A stretch of 64,000 nt of DNA, taken from positions 2,666,001 to 2,730,000 of the forward strand of contig NC_013216.1 in assembly GCF_000024205.1 (NCBI RefSeq), read 5' to 3'. The notes beneath the pieces are model-generated. The model saw nothing but the letters and a program-made list of their open reading frames with translations. It was not told the origin of the DNA and made no database searches. The stretch comes from Desulfofarcimen acetoxidans DSM 771. GTDB taxonomy: Bacteria; Bacillota; Desulfotomaculia; Desulfotomaculales; Desulfofarciminaceae. A program made the position numbers and the translations under genes. Shown here in pieces: positions 54,890 through 63,085 of the stretch (position 1 is its first letter; the number at the start of each line of letters is the position of its first letter).

Positions 54890-55399
54890 ATGTTAATCAG
54901 GAAGGCCACTATTAGTGATGTATCTGCTATAGCAAAAGTTACTGTTGATACTTGGAAAACAACTTATCGTGGGATTATACCTGATGACTACTTAGATAGT
55001 TTAACCTATGAAGAACGAGAAAAGGGTTGGATGGAATTTCCATTTCATCATTTTATTATCTACATAGCTGAAGACGAAAACCATAATATAGTCGGTTTTG
55101 CGGCTGCAGGTCTTGAAAGAACATCAAATCCCATTTATAAGGGGGAGATTTATGCCATATATGTTTTAGAAAGTTATCAAAATAAGGGTATTGGAAGTTC
55201 CCTCATCAAAGCAATTATGAATAATTTTAAGCAATTAGATATTTATTCAGTTATAGTTTGGGTGTTATCTGACAATAACTATCGGAGGTTTTATGAATTA
55301 CACCAAGGACAGAAAGTAGATTGTAAGCAATTTGATTTCAATTATTTTGAAGCTGAAATAACCTCCTATGGTTGGACTGATATCAGAGAAATATTTTAA
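54890..55399 (+). CDS. GNAT-family N-acetyltransferase
   Basis: 169 aa from the ATG at 54890, preceded by AAGGAG (54881 is a TTG codon with no better site). Motif A: IYVLESYQNKGIGSSLIKAI (about 88-107), VIVWVLSDNNYRRFYELH (about 122-139). The RKATISDVSAIAKV start is typical. Substrate unknown. Confidence 0.9.
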   Translation: MLIRKATISDVSAIAKVTVDTWKTTYRGIIPDDYLDSLTYEEREKGWMEFPFHHFIIYIAEDENHNIVGFAAAGLERTSNPIYKGEIYAIYVLESYQNKGIGSSLIKAIMNNFKQLDIYSVIVWVLSDNNYRRFYELHQGQKVDCKQFDFNYFEAEITSYGWTDIREIF

Positions 55400-55404
55400 G
55401 CTAC

Positions 55405-55636
55405 TTTGCATCTTGTATTCAGCCACATCAGTCAATAAGGGATTAACGGCCCACATAAAAAGAACACAATCCTTGGCGACCAGGTCTTTAAAGAATAAAG
55501 ACTTAATCCAATCCAGTGATTGCGTTTCATAGTGAGTAGCGGCTCCAGCATTGTAGCCGTTCATTCTGTCGTTGTAACTCCGAGGAGGATCGGCGTAGAT
55601 TACTTGATATTTTACGTTGGGAAATGCAATCACCAT
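55405..55636 (-). pseudogene. MT-A70 adenine methyltransferase, N-terminal fragment
   Basis: The first ~76 residues (VKYQVIYADPPRSYNDR, CVLFMWAVNPLLTDVAEY) of an N6-adenine methyltransferase. The catalytic DPPW is changed to DPPR (TGG to CGG). The frame then runs into the acetyltransferase gene. Probably the remains of a prophage gene. Confidence 0.8.
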
Positions 55637-55716
55637 TATTCCCCTCTCACATAAGTGTTGAACAACAAAAAGGGTTACACGATAAATGTACCCCTCATGT
55701 TAGCGTTGTTATATAA

Positions 55717-57600
55717 CTAATTAATTTTAAACCTAACAAAAAAAGTAGTTCCCTCAGAATTAGTTTCTATGTTTATCTTAGCATTATGCCGAGTTGCAAT
55801 GCTATAGCATGTTGCTAAACCTAAACCTGTCCCAGTATCTTTGGTAGTGAAAAAGGGAGTACCTATTTTGTCTAATATTTCAGGATTAATTCCTTTACCC
55901 TCATCATGAACCGCTAAAACCACTTCATTACCGTCCCGACACAATCTAATCGTTAAGATTTTCCTGGCAGTCATCGCCTGCAATCCATTATGAACAATAT
56001 TAAGTAATAATTGGCGAATTTCTTTTTCGTCCATCAGCAAATCGGGAACATCCTGCAGTTCCATATAAATATTTTTGTCATTCATCATTGCATCAGCCTG
56101 GATTAAAGGAAATACTGTTTCTATTACTGGTTTTAGATTACTAATTTTCAACTCTAATGCCTTATTCTTAGCCAGCGAAAGGTATTCAGAAATTATTGAG
56201 TTAGCTCTATCTAGTTCTTCAATCATTAGATTAAAGTACTCTTGGTAACGCTCCTGCCCATTTTTACCGCCAAGCATTTGTAAAAAGCCACGTACTGTAG
56301 TCATCGGGTTTCTAATTTCATGGGCTATCCCAGCGGCCATTTCACCAATCAGGTTTAGTTGACTAAGTCGGGCCATTTCCTTTTCAGCAAGTTTTCTCTC
56401 GGTAATTTCCTGAACCTGAACTAAATATCCTTGATAAATATCGCCTTCTTTCCCAAACGGAGAGATAAGAACATCAATATAAATGAAGCCTGATTTTGTC
56501 GTCTCATAAATTTTTTTTTCTCTAACAATATCAAAATTAAATCTAACCTCATACCTGGTTTGTTCACCGTTAATAATTTTCTTCTTTGCTTCTTCAGGGA
56601 GGTTGGGATCTTCAAAGAGATTGAATCCTTTTAAATCATCAACATTCGATACACCAAACATGTCTAGACAAGATTTGTTTGTATCAATCAATAAACCATT
56701 TTTATCATATAATTCAATTCCAATTGGTGACAATAAGAAGATTTTTCTAAATTTCTTTTCTTTTAACTTTAGTCTAAATTCCACCTGCTTGCGTTCAGCA
56801 ACTTCTCTTTTCAATTCCGCGTTATGCTCTTTTATTTTTATTAGCAAGGGTTTAAGCTCCGGAAGAATATTTTCCGATAAGCTATAATTATCCTCTACTA
56901 CAGCATCAGCAAAATTTTTTATATTTTTCTTGAATTGCGTAAAGAACAACCATGATAAAGATATAATTGCCCCTATCATTATTAATGCAGTTATAAGTAT
57001 TTTCCTGGACATACTACGTGCCTCTGCATGCACATCTTCCATTTCAAAGTTAGCCCAGGCATGTCCAATAATTTTATCTTTATAATAAATTGGATAAGTT
57101 CGGCTAAGAGCAGGTTTACCCTTATAATCAATAATGGTATCAATGGTATCGAGATGATTTAATTCCGGTTGTCCCGATTTATACACATTAAAGACAGGTG
57201 ATTTATGTGATACTGGTTTCAACATCGAAGGCTCAAAATTTGGAGCTATAGCCAAAACACAATCAAGTTCAATAGAATAATACCCAATACCCATATCGGG
57301 GTGAATGGAAGCAATATCATTCACAATAGGCTGCAAAACAGTATTTAGTACCTTAACCTGTTTCTCTACAGGTTTGTTTAAAGCGCCTTGCTTTTCTAAT
57401 ATTTCAATAAAAGAACCCGGCAATCGCCGTTGTAACTCAATTGCAACTGCATACAATTCCTTATCCCGTCTGCTCTCTCTATCTTTCAAAAACTGAACAT
57501 GAGTAGTTATTGTCAAGATAACCATGGGAATGATAATTAACGTTAACATACACATATAAAAACGTTTGGTAATTTGTAAAGGAAAGATTTTCGGGTACAA
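55717..57600 (-). CDS. PAS-domain sensor histidine kinase
   Basis: 627 aa. Two membrane helices (about 14-34 and 195-220) flank an extracytoplasmic sensor domain. Then PAS (about 285-400), the phospho-acceptor H in GIAHEIRNPMTTVRG (about 435), and the ATP-binding NIVHNGLQA, DEGKGINPE, GTGLGLATC. Resembles KinB/sporulation-type kinases, and no response regulator is adjacent, which fits a sporulation phosphorelay. Inferred. Confidence 0.93.
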   Translation of the reverse strand: MYPKIFPLQITKRFYMCMLTLIIIPMVILTITTHVQFLKDRESRRDKELYAVAIELQRRLPGSFIEILEKQGALNKPVEKQVKVLNTVLQPIVNDIASIHPDMGIGYYSIELDCVLAIAPNFEPSMLKPVSHKSPVFNVYKSGQPELNHLDTIDTIIDYKGKPALSRTYPIYYKDKIIGHAWANFEMEDVHAEARSMSRKILITALIMIGAIISLSWLFFTQFKKNIKNFADAVVEDNYSLSENILPELKPLLIKIKEHNAELKREVAERKQVEFRLKLKEKKFRKIFLLSPIGIELYDKNGLLIDTNKSCLDMFGVSNVDDLKGFNLFEDPNLPEEAKKKIINGEQTRYEVRFNFDIVREKKIYETTKSGFIYIDVLISPFGKEGDIYQGYLVQVQEITERKLAEKEMARLSQLNLIGEMAAGIAHEIRNPMTTVRGFLQMLGGKNGQERYQEYFNLMIEELDRANSIISEYLSLAKNKALELKISNLKPVIETVFPLIQADAMMNDKNIYMELQDVPDLLMDEKEIRQLLLNIVHNGLQAMTARKILTIRLCRDGNEVVLAVHDEGKGINPEILDKIGTPFFTTKDTGTGLGLATCYSIATRHNAKINIETNSEGTTFFVRFKIN

Positions 57601-57915
57601 TTTCTATTCCTCCATAGTCATTGTAAAAAACAGTCATACGTCAATGTTGTACCTTGAAAACTACTGTTTATATAGTCTTGCGAATAATAATAATATTCAA
57701 CAAATATTCAGACAAAACCTTTTAAGAAAAATAGACTTCTTCATAAATAAACCTAAAATCATTCACATCCAAGCAACAATTCTTAGAAAAAGGTGCTCGT
57801 CGGAAATTATGCAATACTAACATTGATTATGCAATATACATTTGTACCGCATTATACAATGGCTTATCCACAGATCCATAACAGTCATAATTTTACAGAG
57901 TACAAAAGTACAAAA

Positions 57916-57941
57916 AAGAAGCCTTACGGCTTCTTCGTTTC
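57916..57941. terminator. bidirectional terminator
   Basis: AAGAAGCC-TTAC-GGCTTCTT with A and T flanks between DUF1697 and the kinase promoter region. Confidence 0.75.
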
Positions 57942-57954
57942 TTAGCATATATGC

Positions 57955-58509
57955 TTAAATATCTTTTGCTAACATGCCGAGCTTATTTATTGTTTTCCAG
58001 TTGCGCACAGTGGCCGGAACACCCAGTTTAGCAAGATTATCAGCAAGTCTGGAGTTCCGAATACCATGACGAAATAAAAGATAAACATTTCTTCCTTCAA
58101 TTCGATACTCATCACTTTCAGTTGTATATGTATCTAAAAGTTCTATCTTTTCTTGTGAAGGGGCATGGATCAATAGTACAACATATAGACTCTCTCCTTC
58201 TGAAGACAAATCTGCTTCAGCTACTACTTCTTTCGTGTAGGGGCAATCCTGGATTATCCATTCTAACTCTTCTGCGGTTCTTAATACAACTGAGACCTCA
58301 ATTCCAAAAGCCGTTTCAAACCCAAGCTCAATTTTCTTGCGCAATGGTTCTTCATCTTCATTTGATTTGAATAGGACATTACCACTTTGTATATATGTTT
58401 GCACCTCACCAAATCCCATATTTACAAATAATTGTTTCAGATCAACCATCTTAATCCTATTCTTTTTACCCACATTAATTCCACGTAATAGAGCAATATA
58501 GCCAGCCAT
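57955..58509 (-). CDS. DUF1697 protein
   Basis: 184 aa from the ATG at 58509 (GAGGTGATG lies 8 bases upstream; the 58521 start has none). ALLRGINVGKKNRIKMVDL and YIQSGNVLF are diagnostic of DUF1697 (PF08002). Cytosolic, function unknown. Confidence 0.9.
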   Translation of the reverse strand: MAGYIALLRGINVGKKNRIKMVDLKQLFVNMGFGEVQTYIQSGNVLFKSNEDEEPLRKKIELGFETAFGIEVSVVLRTAEELEWIIQDCPYTKEVVAEADLSSEGESLYVVLLIHAPSQEKIELLDTYTTESDEYRIEGRNVYLLFRHGIRNSRLADNLAKLGVPATVRNWKTINKLGMLAKDI

Positions 58510-58667
58510 TATAAACATCACCTCTTAATGAAACTTACTAAACGTAGGTTTTAATTCAAAATAACATATTATATCTAAATTATTATTCCACAACATTTAG
58601 CTTAGCTAACCCTCGCACTAATGACACGGAAAGCAATACCTGGTAAGGTTTGTACAGTAAATATCAA

Positions 58668-58699
58668 AAGGGAAGAGTATTTAGCCCTTCCCTTCTAAC
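58668..58699 (-). terminator. terminator of the deacetylase gene
   Basis: AAGGGAAG...CTTCCCTTTT read on the minus strand, directly after 58719. Confidence 0.75.
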
Positions 58700-58718
58700 G
58701 TTAAGCTATTGATTATTT

Positions 58719-59426
58719 CTAAAAATTATCAAACTTCTGTAAATCATTTACTGTTACAAATTTATAACCTTCTTTAGATAAATACTCTAATATCCCTTCA
58801 GTTACTTTAAGTTCGTTTTCAGTATCATCATACATTGCATGCAACAAAATGATAGAGCCAGGTCTTACATTTTTCTTTACATAATCCACTTTGTCAGAGA
58901 CAGAGGTATAATAGGTATCTGGTTCAAGATCCCATGTAATAGTTTGCATATTATGTGTTTTTAAATAGTAAGGTAATCCAATGAGTTTTTTGCTGTTTGG
59001 TGGTCGAAAATCAATTTCTCCATTAAAACCTGTTTTACGAATTAACCGGTTAGTTTTTTCTATTTCCTGCTTTATGAAAGAAGGGCTTTTAAAAATCATT
59101 CGCTTATGGGAATAAGTGTGATTACCTATTTGATGACCTGCTTCCGCTATTTTTTGTCCTTGCTCAAAGTTTTTCTCCAACTCATTACCAATTAAAAAGA
59201 ATGTAGCCTTTGCTTTATATTTATCTAAAAGAGGTAGTATCTTCTCTACATTTTTTGATGGACCATCGTCAAATGTTAATGACACTACTTTTTTATTCGT
59301 TTCCACATGACTGGTTAATCCTCCAAATAACTGATATGTTCTCGAATTCATTAACTTATATGTGCTAAATAATACAAGTGAAAGTACCACTAACACTATG
59401 CAATATATAAATATTCTTTTTTTCAT
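58719..59426 (-). CDS. NodB-type polysaccharide deacetylase, possibly peptidoglycan-specific
   Basis: 235 aa. An N-terminal membrane anchor (about 5-25), then the NodB domain: TFDDGP (about 51-56), metal-site NHTYSH (about 102-107), RPP (about 142) and LLHAM (about 201). Removes acetyl groups from N-acetylglucosamine outside the cell, as in PdaV/PgdA lysozyme-resistance enzymes. It is opposite to and 0.8 kb from SigV-RsiV, whose regulon contains such an enzyme in Clostridioides difficile. The promoter looks sigma-A-like. Confidence 0.88.
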   Translation of the reverse strand: MKKRIFIYCIVLVVLSLVLFSTYKLMNSRTYQLFGGLTSHVETNKKVVSLTFDDGPSKNVEKILPLLDKYKAKATFFLIGNELEKNFEQGQKIAEAGHQIGNHTYSHKRMIFKSPSFIKQEIEKTNRLIRKTGFNGEIDFRPPNSKKLIGLPYYLKTHNMQTITWDLEPDTYYTSVSDKVDYVKKNVRPGSIILLHAMYDDTENELKVTEGILEYLSKEGYKFVTVNDLQKFDNF

Positions 59427-59627
59427 TCATTTACTCCACAATTTTTTTAAATAAATCCATATTCTAAGACAGTCAAACTTGCTCAATAATAAAAAGCAAC
59501 TCAAACTTATAGTTGATTGCTAATATTTTATATAAAACGAGCTATAGCAATAGATTTGCCTTAAAAAAACGTAATAATGGTCAAGAAGTGTTTTTTTGCA
59601 TTTCAAAAAAATCTTTTCTTAGAACAA

Positions 59628-60020
59628 TTATTGATTCTCTTTTAGTCGTTCAATTATTTTTTTGTAACCATTTTTCTTATTATTTACTTCACTAAGTTGT
59701 TTTTCTAGTTGAAGTTGTTTTTCTAAAATATTTTTTAGCCTTTCTTTATATAAAATTATTTCATCTTTAAAAATCTCTCCTTCCCATTTTAATAATTCTA
59801 TTTTTTCAAATATATATTTAATTATAATATTAAGATCATCCACTTTCTTTTGGTACTTTTTCTCTAATGAGTCCAGACTAATACACAATTCATTAAACTC
59901 ATGATAAGATGACACTTTATAATCATTTATATTACGGATTTTTTCAATTTCTTTGTCTGAATAATTAGTTTTAACCCATTTATCAATCTGTTCTATCATA
60001 AAGGCAACATTCTCCATCAT
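59628..60020 (-). CDS. coiled-coil hypothetical protein
   Basis: 130 aa, almost wholly helical with heptad-like Leu/Ile spacing (LKNILEKQLQLEKQLSEV). No membrane segment or known motif. Sits between the deacetylase and the sigV operon. The ATG at 60020 has only a weak ribosome binding site. Confidence 0.55.
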   Translation of the reverse strand: MMENVAFMIEQIDKWVKTNYSDKEIEKIRNINDYKVSSYHEFNELCISLDSLEKKYQKKVDDLNIIIKYIFEKIELLKWEGEIFKDEIILYKERLKNILEKQLQLEKQLSEVNNKKNGYKKIIERLKENQ

Positions 60021-60227
60021 CTAATATATTTAATAAATTCTCACTTTTGATATAATATTACCATACTAGATGGAAAAAGTATATATTTTCGACAATTACT
60101 AATATTTTAAATAAATATAACTAAACCATTAACGGTTAAAAACCAATATGCTTACTCAAAAAGCTCTAAACAGGTTAAAACTTTTTTTATCTCTTGAGGG
60201 TCTAATTAAGTGAAAGGAGGTAATTAG

Positions 60228-60713
60228 GTGCAAAAAAACAAACAGCTGTTTGAAAAGTTTATTACCCAAAATATTGATAGTGCATATCGTTTTGCATATT
60301 CTTATGTAAAAAATCAACAGTATGCGGAAGATGTTGTCAGCCAAAGTGTTATTAAAGCATTATCCGCATTGGATAGGCTGAAAAACCCTGAATTTATGAA
60401 AAGTTGGTTTTACAGGATTATAATCAACACATCAATCACATATTTAAATCAGAACAAGAAAAACGTTTATATGGAAATTGATGATTTGAATGGTTTTGAC
60501 AATACAGTTGATACATATGAGGATATTGATTTAAAAGAAACCATAGAAAGGCTGCCTTTAAAATACCGGAGTATTATCATACTTCGTTATTTTGAGGAGT
60601 TTTCCCTGAATGAAATTGCAACGATGCTTGATGAAAATCTAAACACTGTCAAAACCAGGCTGTACAAAGCCCTTAAAATTCTCAAATTGGAAATGGATGA
60701 GGTGGATTTATGA
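60228..60713 (+). CDS. sigV: ECF sigma factor, SigV-like
   Basis: 161 aa starting with GTG at 60228 (AAAGGAGG at the ideal distance). Region 2: IDSAYRFAYSYVKNQQYAEDVVSQSVIKAL; region 4: LPLKYRSIIILRYFEEFSLNEIATML. An extracytoplasmic-function factor released from its anti-sigma partner by envelope stress. It overlaps rsiV by 4 bases (ATGAG) and likely drives its own operon; a possible AAAAC...GGTCTA promoter lies at about 60177-60207. Confidence 0.9.
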   Translation: MQKNKQLFEKFITQNIDSAYRFAYSYVKNQQYAEDVVSQSVIKALSALDRLKNPEFMKSWFYRIIINTSITYLNQNKKNVYMEIDDLNGFDNTVDTYEDIDLKETIERLPLKYRSIIILRYFEEFSLNEIATMLDENLNTVKTRLYKALKILKLEMDEVDL

Positions 60714-61567
60714 GTATTCGTCAGTTAGAGGAATTAAAAACAGAATATGAAAATGTAAAGGCGCGAGAACAATTAAAAGAAAGGGTTTATAGAATTATGA
60801 AAAGAAGAAGTATTATGAAAAAAATCGTGAATGTCGCAGCTACAGCAGCAGTTATTTTTAGTATATTTGTCGGAGCGCTTAACGGTGTCCCCGCTTTTGC
60901 GCAAGACATAGCCAATATCAGCGGAATGGAGTCTATGGTTAAAATATTAACGTTTGGAAGGTATCAGGTCAATGATGGACATTTTTCGGCTAATATTGTT
61001 ACACCGAAAATAGAGGGCTTGCTGGACAAAGAGCTGCAGGACAAGATAAACCGCGACTTTAAGGAAAGCGCGAACCTTGTTATTTCAGCCTTTGAAAAGG
61101 ATTATAAAGAAATAAAAGAACAGGCGCCCGAGGCGCATATGGGCGTTGAATACAACTATCAGGTTTTAACCGATAACGATGACACCCTGGCGATTGATGT
61201 GTATCTGCTTAATATCGTCGGCTCATCATCGACAACACATAAATTCTATACGATCAACAAAAAAACAGGAGAGCTTATAACCCTGCCCTCATTATTCAAA
61301 GAAAATGCCGATTATGTAAATGTCCTGAGCGAATATATCCTTTCTGAAATGAAAAGGCAGAATGCGGCGGGAGAGAATATGTTCTGGGTAGAAAAGGGCG
61401 ATTATGTGGAACCGTTTTTAAAAATTAAGCCTGACCAAAACTTCTACTTAAATAATGAGGGCGATTTGGTTATTTGCTTCGATAAGTATGAGGTCGCACC
61501 GGGTGCATCAGGCTCTCCCCAATTTGTTATCCCAAAGAATATCATAAAAAATATAAAGATGGAATAA
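60710..61567 (+). CDS. rsiV: RsiV-like anti-sigma factor with DUF4163/DUF3298
   Basis: 285 aa. A short cytoplasmic sigma-binding part (about 1-35), a membrane helix (about 38-65), then an extracellular domain with DUF4163 (about 100-170) and DUF3298 (about 185-280: TLPSLFKENADYVNVLSEY). This is the RsiV layout; in B. subtilis lysozyme binding triggers its cleavage and frees SigV. Coupled to sigV by an ATGAG overlap. Confidence 0.92.
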   Translation: MSIRQLEELKTEYENVKAREQLKERVYRIMKRRSIMKKIVNVAATAAVIFSIFVGALNGVPAFAQDIANISGMESMVKILTFGRYQVNDGHFSANIVTPKIEGLLDKELQDKINRDFKESANLVISAFEKDYKEIKEQAPEAHMGVEYNYQVLTDNDDTLAIDVYLLNIVGSSSTTHKFYTINKKTGELITLPSLFKENADYVNVLSEYILSEMKRQNAAGENMFWVEKGDYVEPFLKIKPDQNFYLNNEGDLVICFDKYEVAPGASGSPQFVIPKNIIKNIKME

Positions 61568-61696
61568 GGCCAGTCATCTTCCTTGACCAAAATTTACAAA
61601 GAAAATAAATGAAAGATTAATGGAACTTTTCTTTGTTATTTACCGACAAATATATAGAAGAGAAACTAGCTGAAAGGAGTTTAAGAAGAAAACATC

Positions 61697-62617
61697 ATGA
61701 AAAAAACAGTTTTGATTGTATTTATCTTATTATTGAGCATTTCATTGTTTGGTTGCACAAATAAAATAAATGATGCTCAGCTTAAAAAAGAAGGTCAACA
61801 CCAGGAGGAACAACAACTAACCGATGGAAGTGACAAGACGGCAATTGCAAGTCTGGTTGAGGATTTTGGCGGGAAACTTCAAACCGTTTCGCTTCAAGCT
61901 CCCCCCAATATAGTGAGTAAGAGCATACAAGAGAATTACGGAGATTTTATTTCCCCTACGCTTCTTGCAGAATGGCTAAGCAAACCCGAGAATGCCCCGG
62001 GGAGAGTGCTTTCAAGTCCATGGCCGGATCGCATAGAAATTCTAAACATTATGAAATTATCGGAACAGACTTACAAAGTTATAGGTAACATCATTGATAT
62101 AACCAGCGTGGAGAAAGTAAACGGCGGTACTGCCGCAAAGCAGCCAATTACTCTAGTAGTAGAAAAAATCGAAAATCGTTGGGTTATTAATGCTGTAACC
62201 CTCGGTACCTACGAGCAAACAAATTCAATTGTGTATAAAAATACACAATATGGCTTTAACTTTTCATTGCCCGTTAGTTGGAATGGTTATTCGATTGTAA
62301 CCAACAAATGGGAGGGTCTTGCTATAGGAAATGGTGAGACTGTTGAAACTGGTCCGATGATCTCCATCAGACACCCTCAATGGACTTCTGAAAACCGGCG
62401 ACAAGATATCCCCATCATGATATTTTCACTCAATCAATGGGACTCACTTCAGCAGGAAAAATTTCATATTGGTGCGGCACCTATTGGGCCAAAAGAACTT
62501 GGTCGTAACACCAGATATGTTTTCGCTCTTCCTGCACGTTATAACTTCGCATTTCCGCCAGGATATGAAGAAGTGGAAAAAATCTTAGAAAGTAATCCTC
62601 TTCAAGCGAACGAATAA
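61697..62617 (+). CDS. lipoprotein of unknown function next to sigV-rsiV
   Basis: 306 aa. Signal with lipobox SLFGCTNK (Cys about 20), so anchored outside the membrane. The middle region has an NTF2-like feel; GFNFSLPVSWNGYSIVTNKWEG is seen in other clostridial lipoproteins. A possible ECF promoter (TGGAAC, 17 bases, CGACAAAT; about 61620-61650) precedes it, so it may belong to the SigV regulon. Ribosome binding site AAAGGAG. Confidence 0.8.
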   Translation: MKKTVLIVFILLLSISLFGCTNKINDAQLKKEGQHQEEQQLTDGSDKTAIASLVEDFGGKLQTVSLQAPPNIVSKSIQENYGDFISPTLLAEWLSKPENAPGRVLSSPWPDRIEILNIMKLSEQTYKVIGNIIDITSVEKVNGGTAAKQPITLVVEKIENRWVINAVTLGTYEQTNSIVYKNTQYGFNFSLPVSWNGYSIVTNKWEGLAIGNGETVETGPMISIRHPQWTSENRRQDIPIMIFSLNQWDSLQQEKFHIGAAPIGPKELGRNTRYVFALPARYNFAFPPGYEEVEKILESNPLQANE

Positions 62618-62689
62618 CAAAGAAATATCCTAAAAAACAGTTATTCAATTTAACAACTTAAGGTTTTATTAGTAAACATTTTTAGCATA

Positions 62690-62735
62690 ATGCTTAACAC
62701 ATACTATTTTAAAATATGTGTTAGGCATCTTTTAT
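62690..62735. terminator. bidirectional hairpin after the lipoprotein gene
   Basis: GCTTAACACATA...TATGTGTTAGGC followed by TTTTATTT on the plus strand. Confidence 0.7.
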
Positions 62736-62879
62736 TTGTATTATGAAATATTTTTCCATTCTGCCTGGGTTCTCGGTACGTCTTATACTCTGGTATTTCT
62801 CCGTTTATAGAAATAGCCGGTCCCTCGCAACTACCGCCCCATGAATTGATTTTACCGGATTATATTCACCCTCAAAGTG

Positions 62880-63002
62880 TTAATTATGTTTCTCCTTAAT
62901 AATTTCTTTCCTTTCGTGCTTCCATTGTTCAGCTACTATTGCAGCAGACATATATATTAAATATTTTTTTTGAAAGTTAGATAATTCACCTATAACAGAC
63001 AA
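62880..63002 (-). CDS. 40-aa protein divergent from the serine recombinase
   Basis: TTG start at 63002 chosen because AAGGTGG lies 8 bases upstream (a GTG 9 bases earlier is too close). Sequence LSVIGELSNFQKKY then SAAIVAEQWKHERKEIIKEK. Small, charged, no known family. Its place beside an integrase suggests a regulatory or excision role, inferred only. Confidence 0.5.
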   Translation of the reverse strand: MSVIGELSNFQKKYLIYMSAAIVAEQWKHERKEIIKEKHN

Positions 63003-63085
63003 TCTTTTCACCACCTTATTGAATATTTCCCTGAAATATACTAAAATATTTATTAAGTTTAGATAAAGGAGGGAGAACGATTATA

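Noticed and set aside
57566-57820. Plus-strand frame upstream of the kinase
   Set aside because: AT-rich leader sequence of the histidine kinase, no coding signature.
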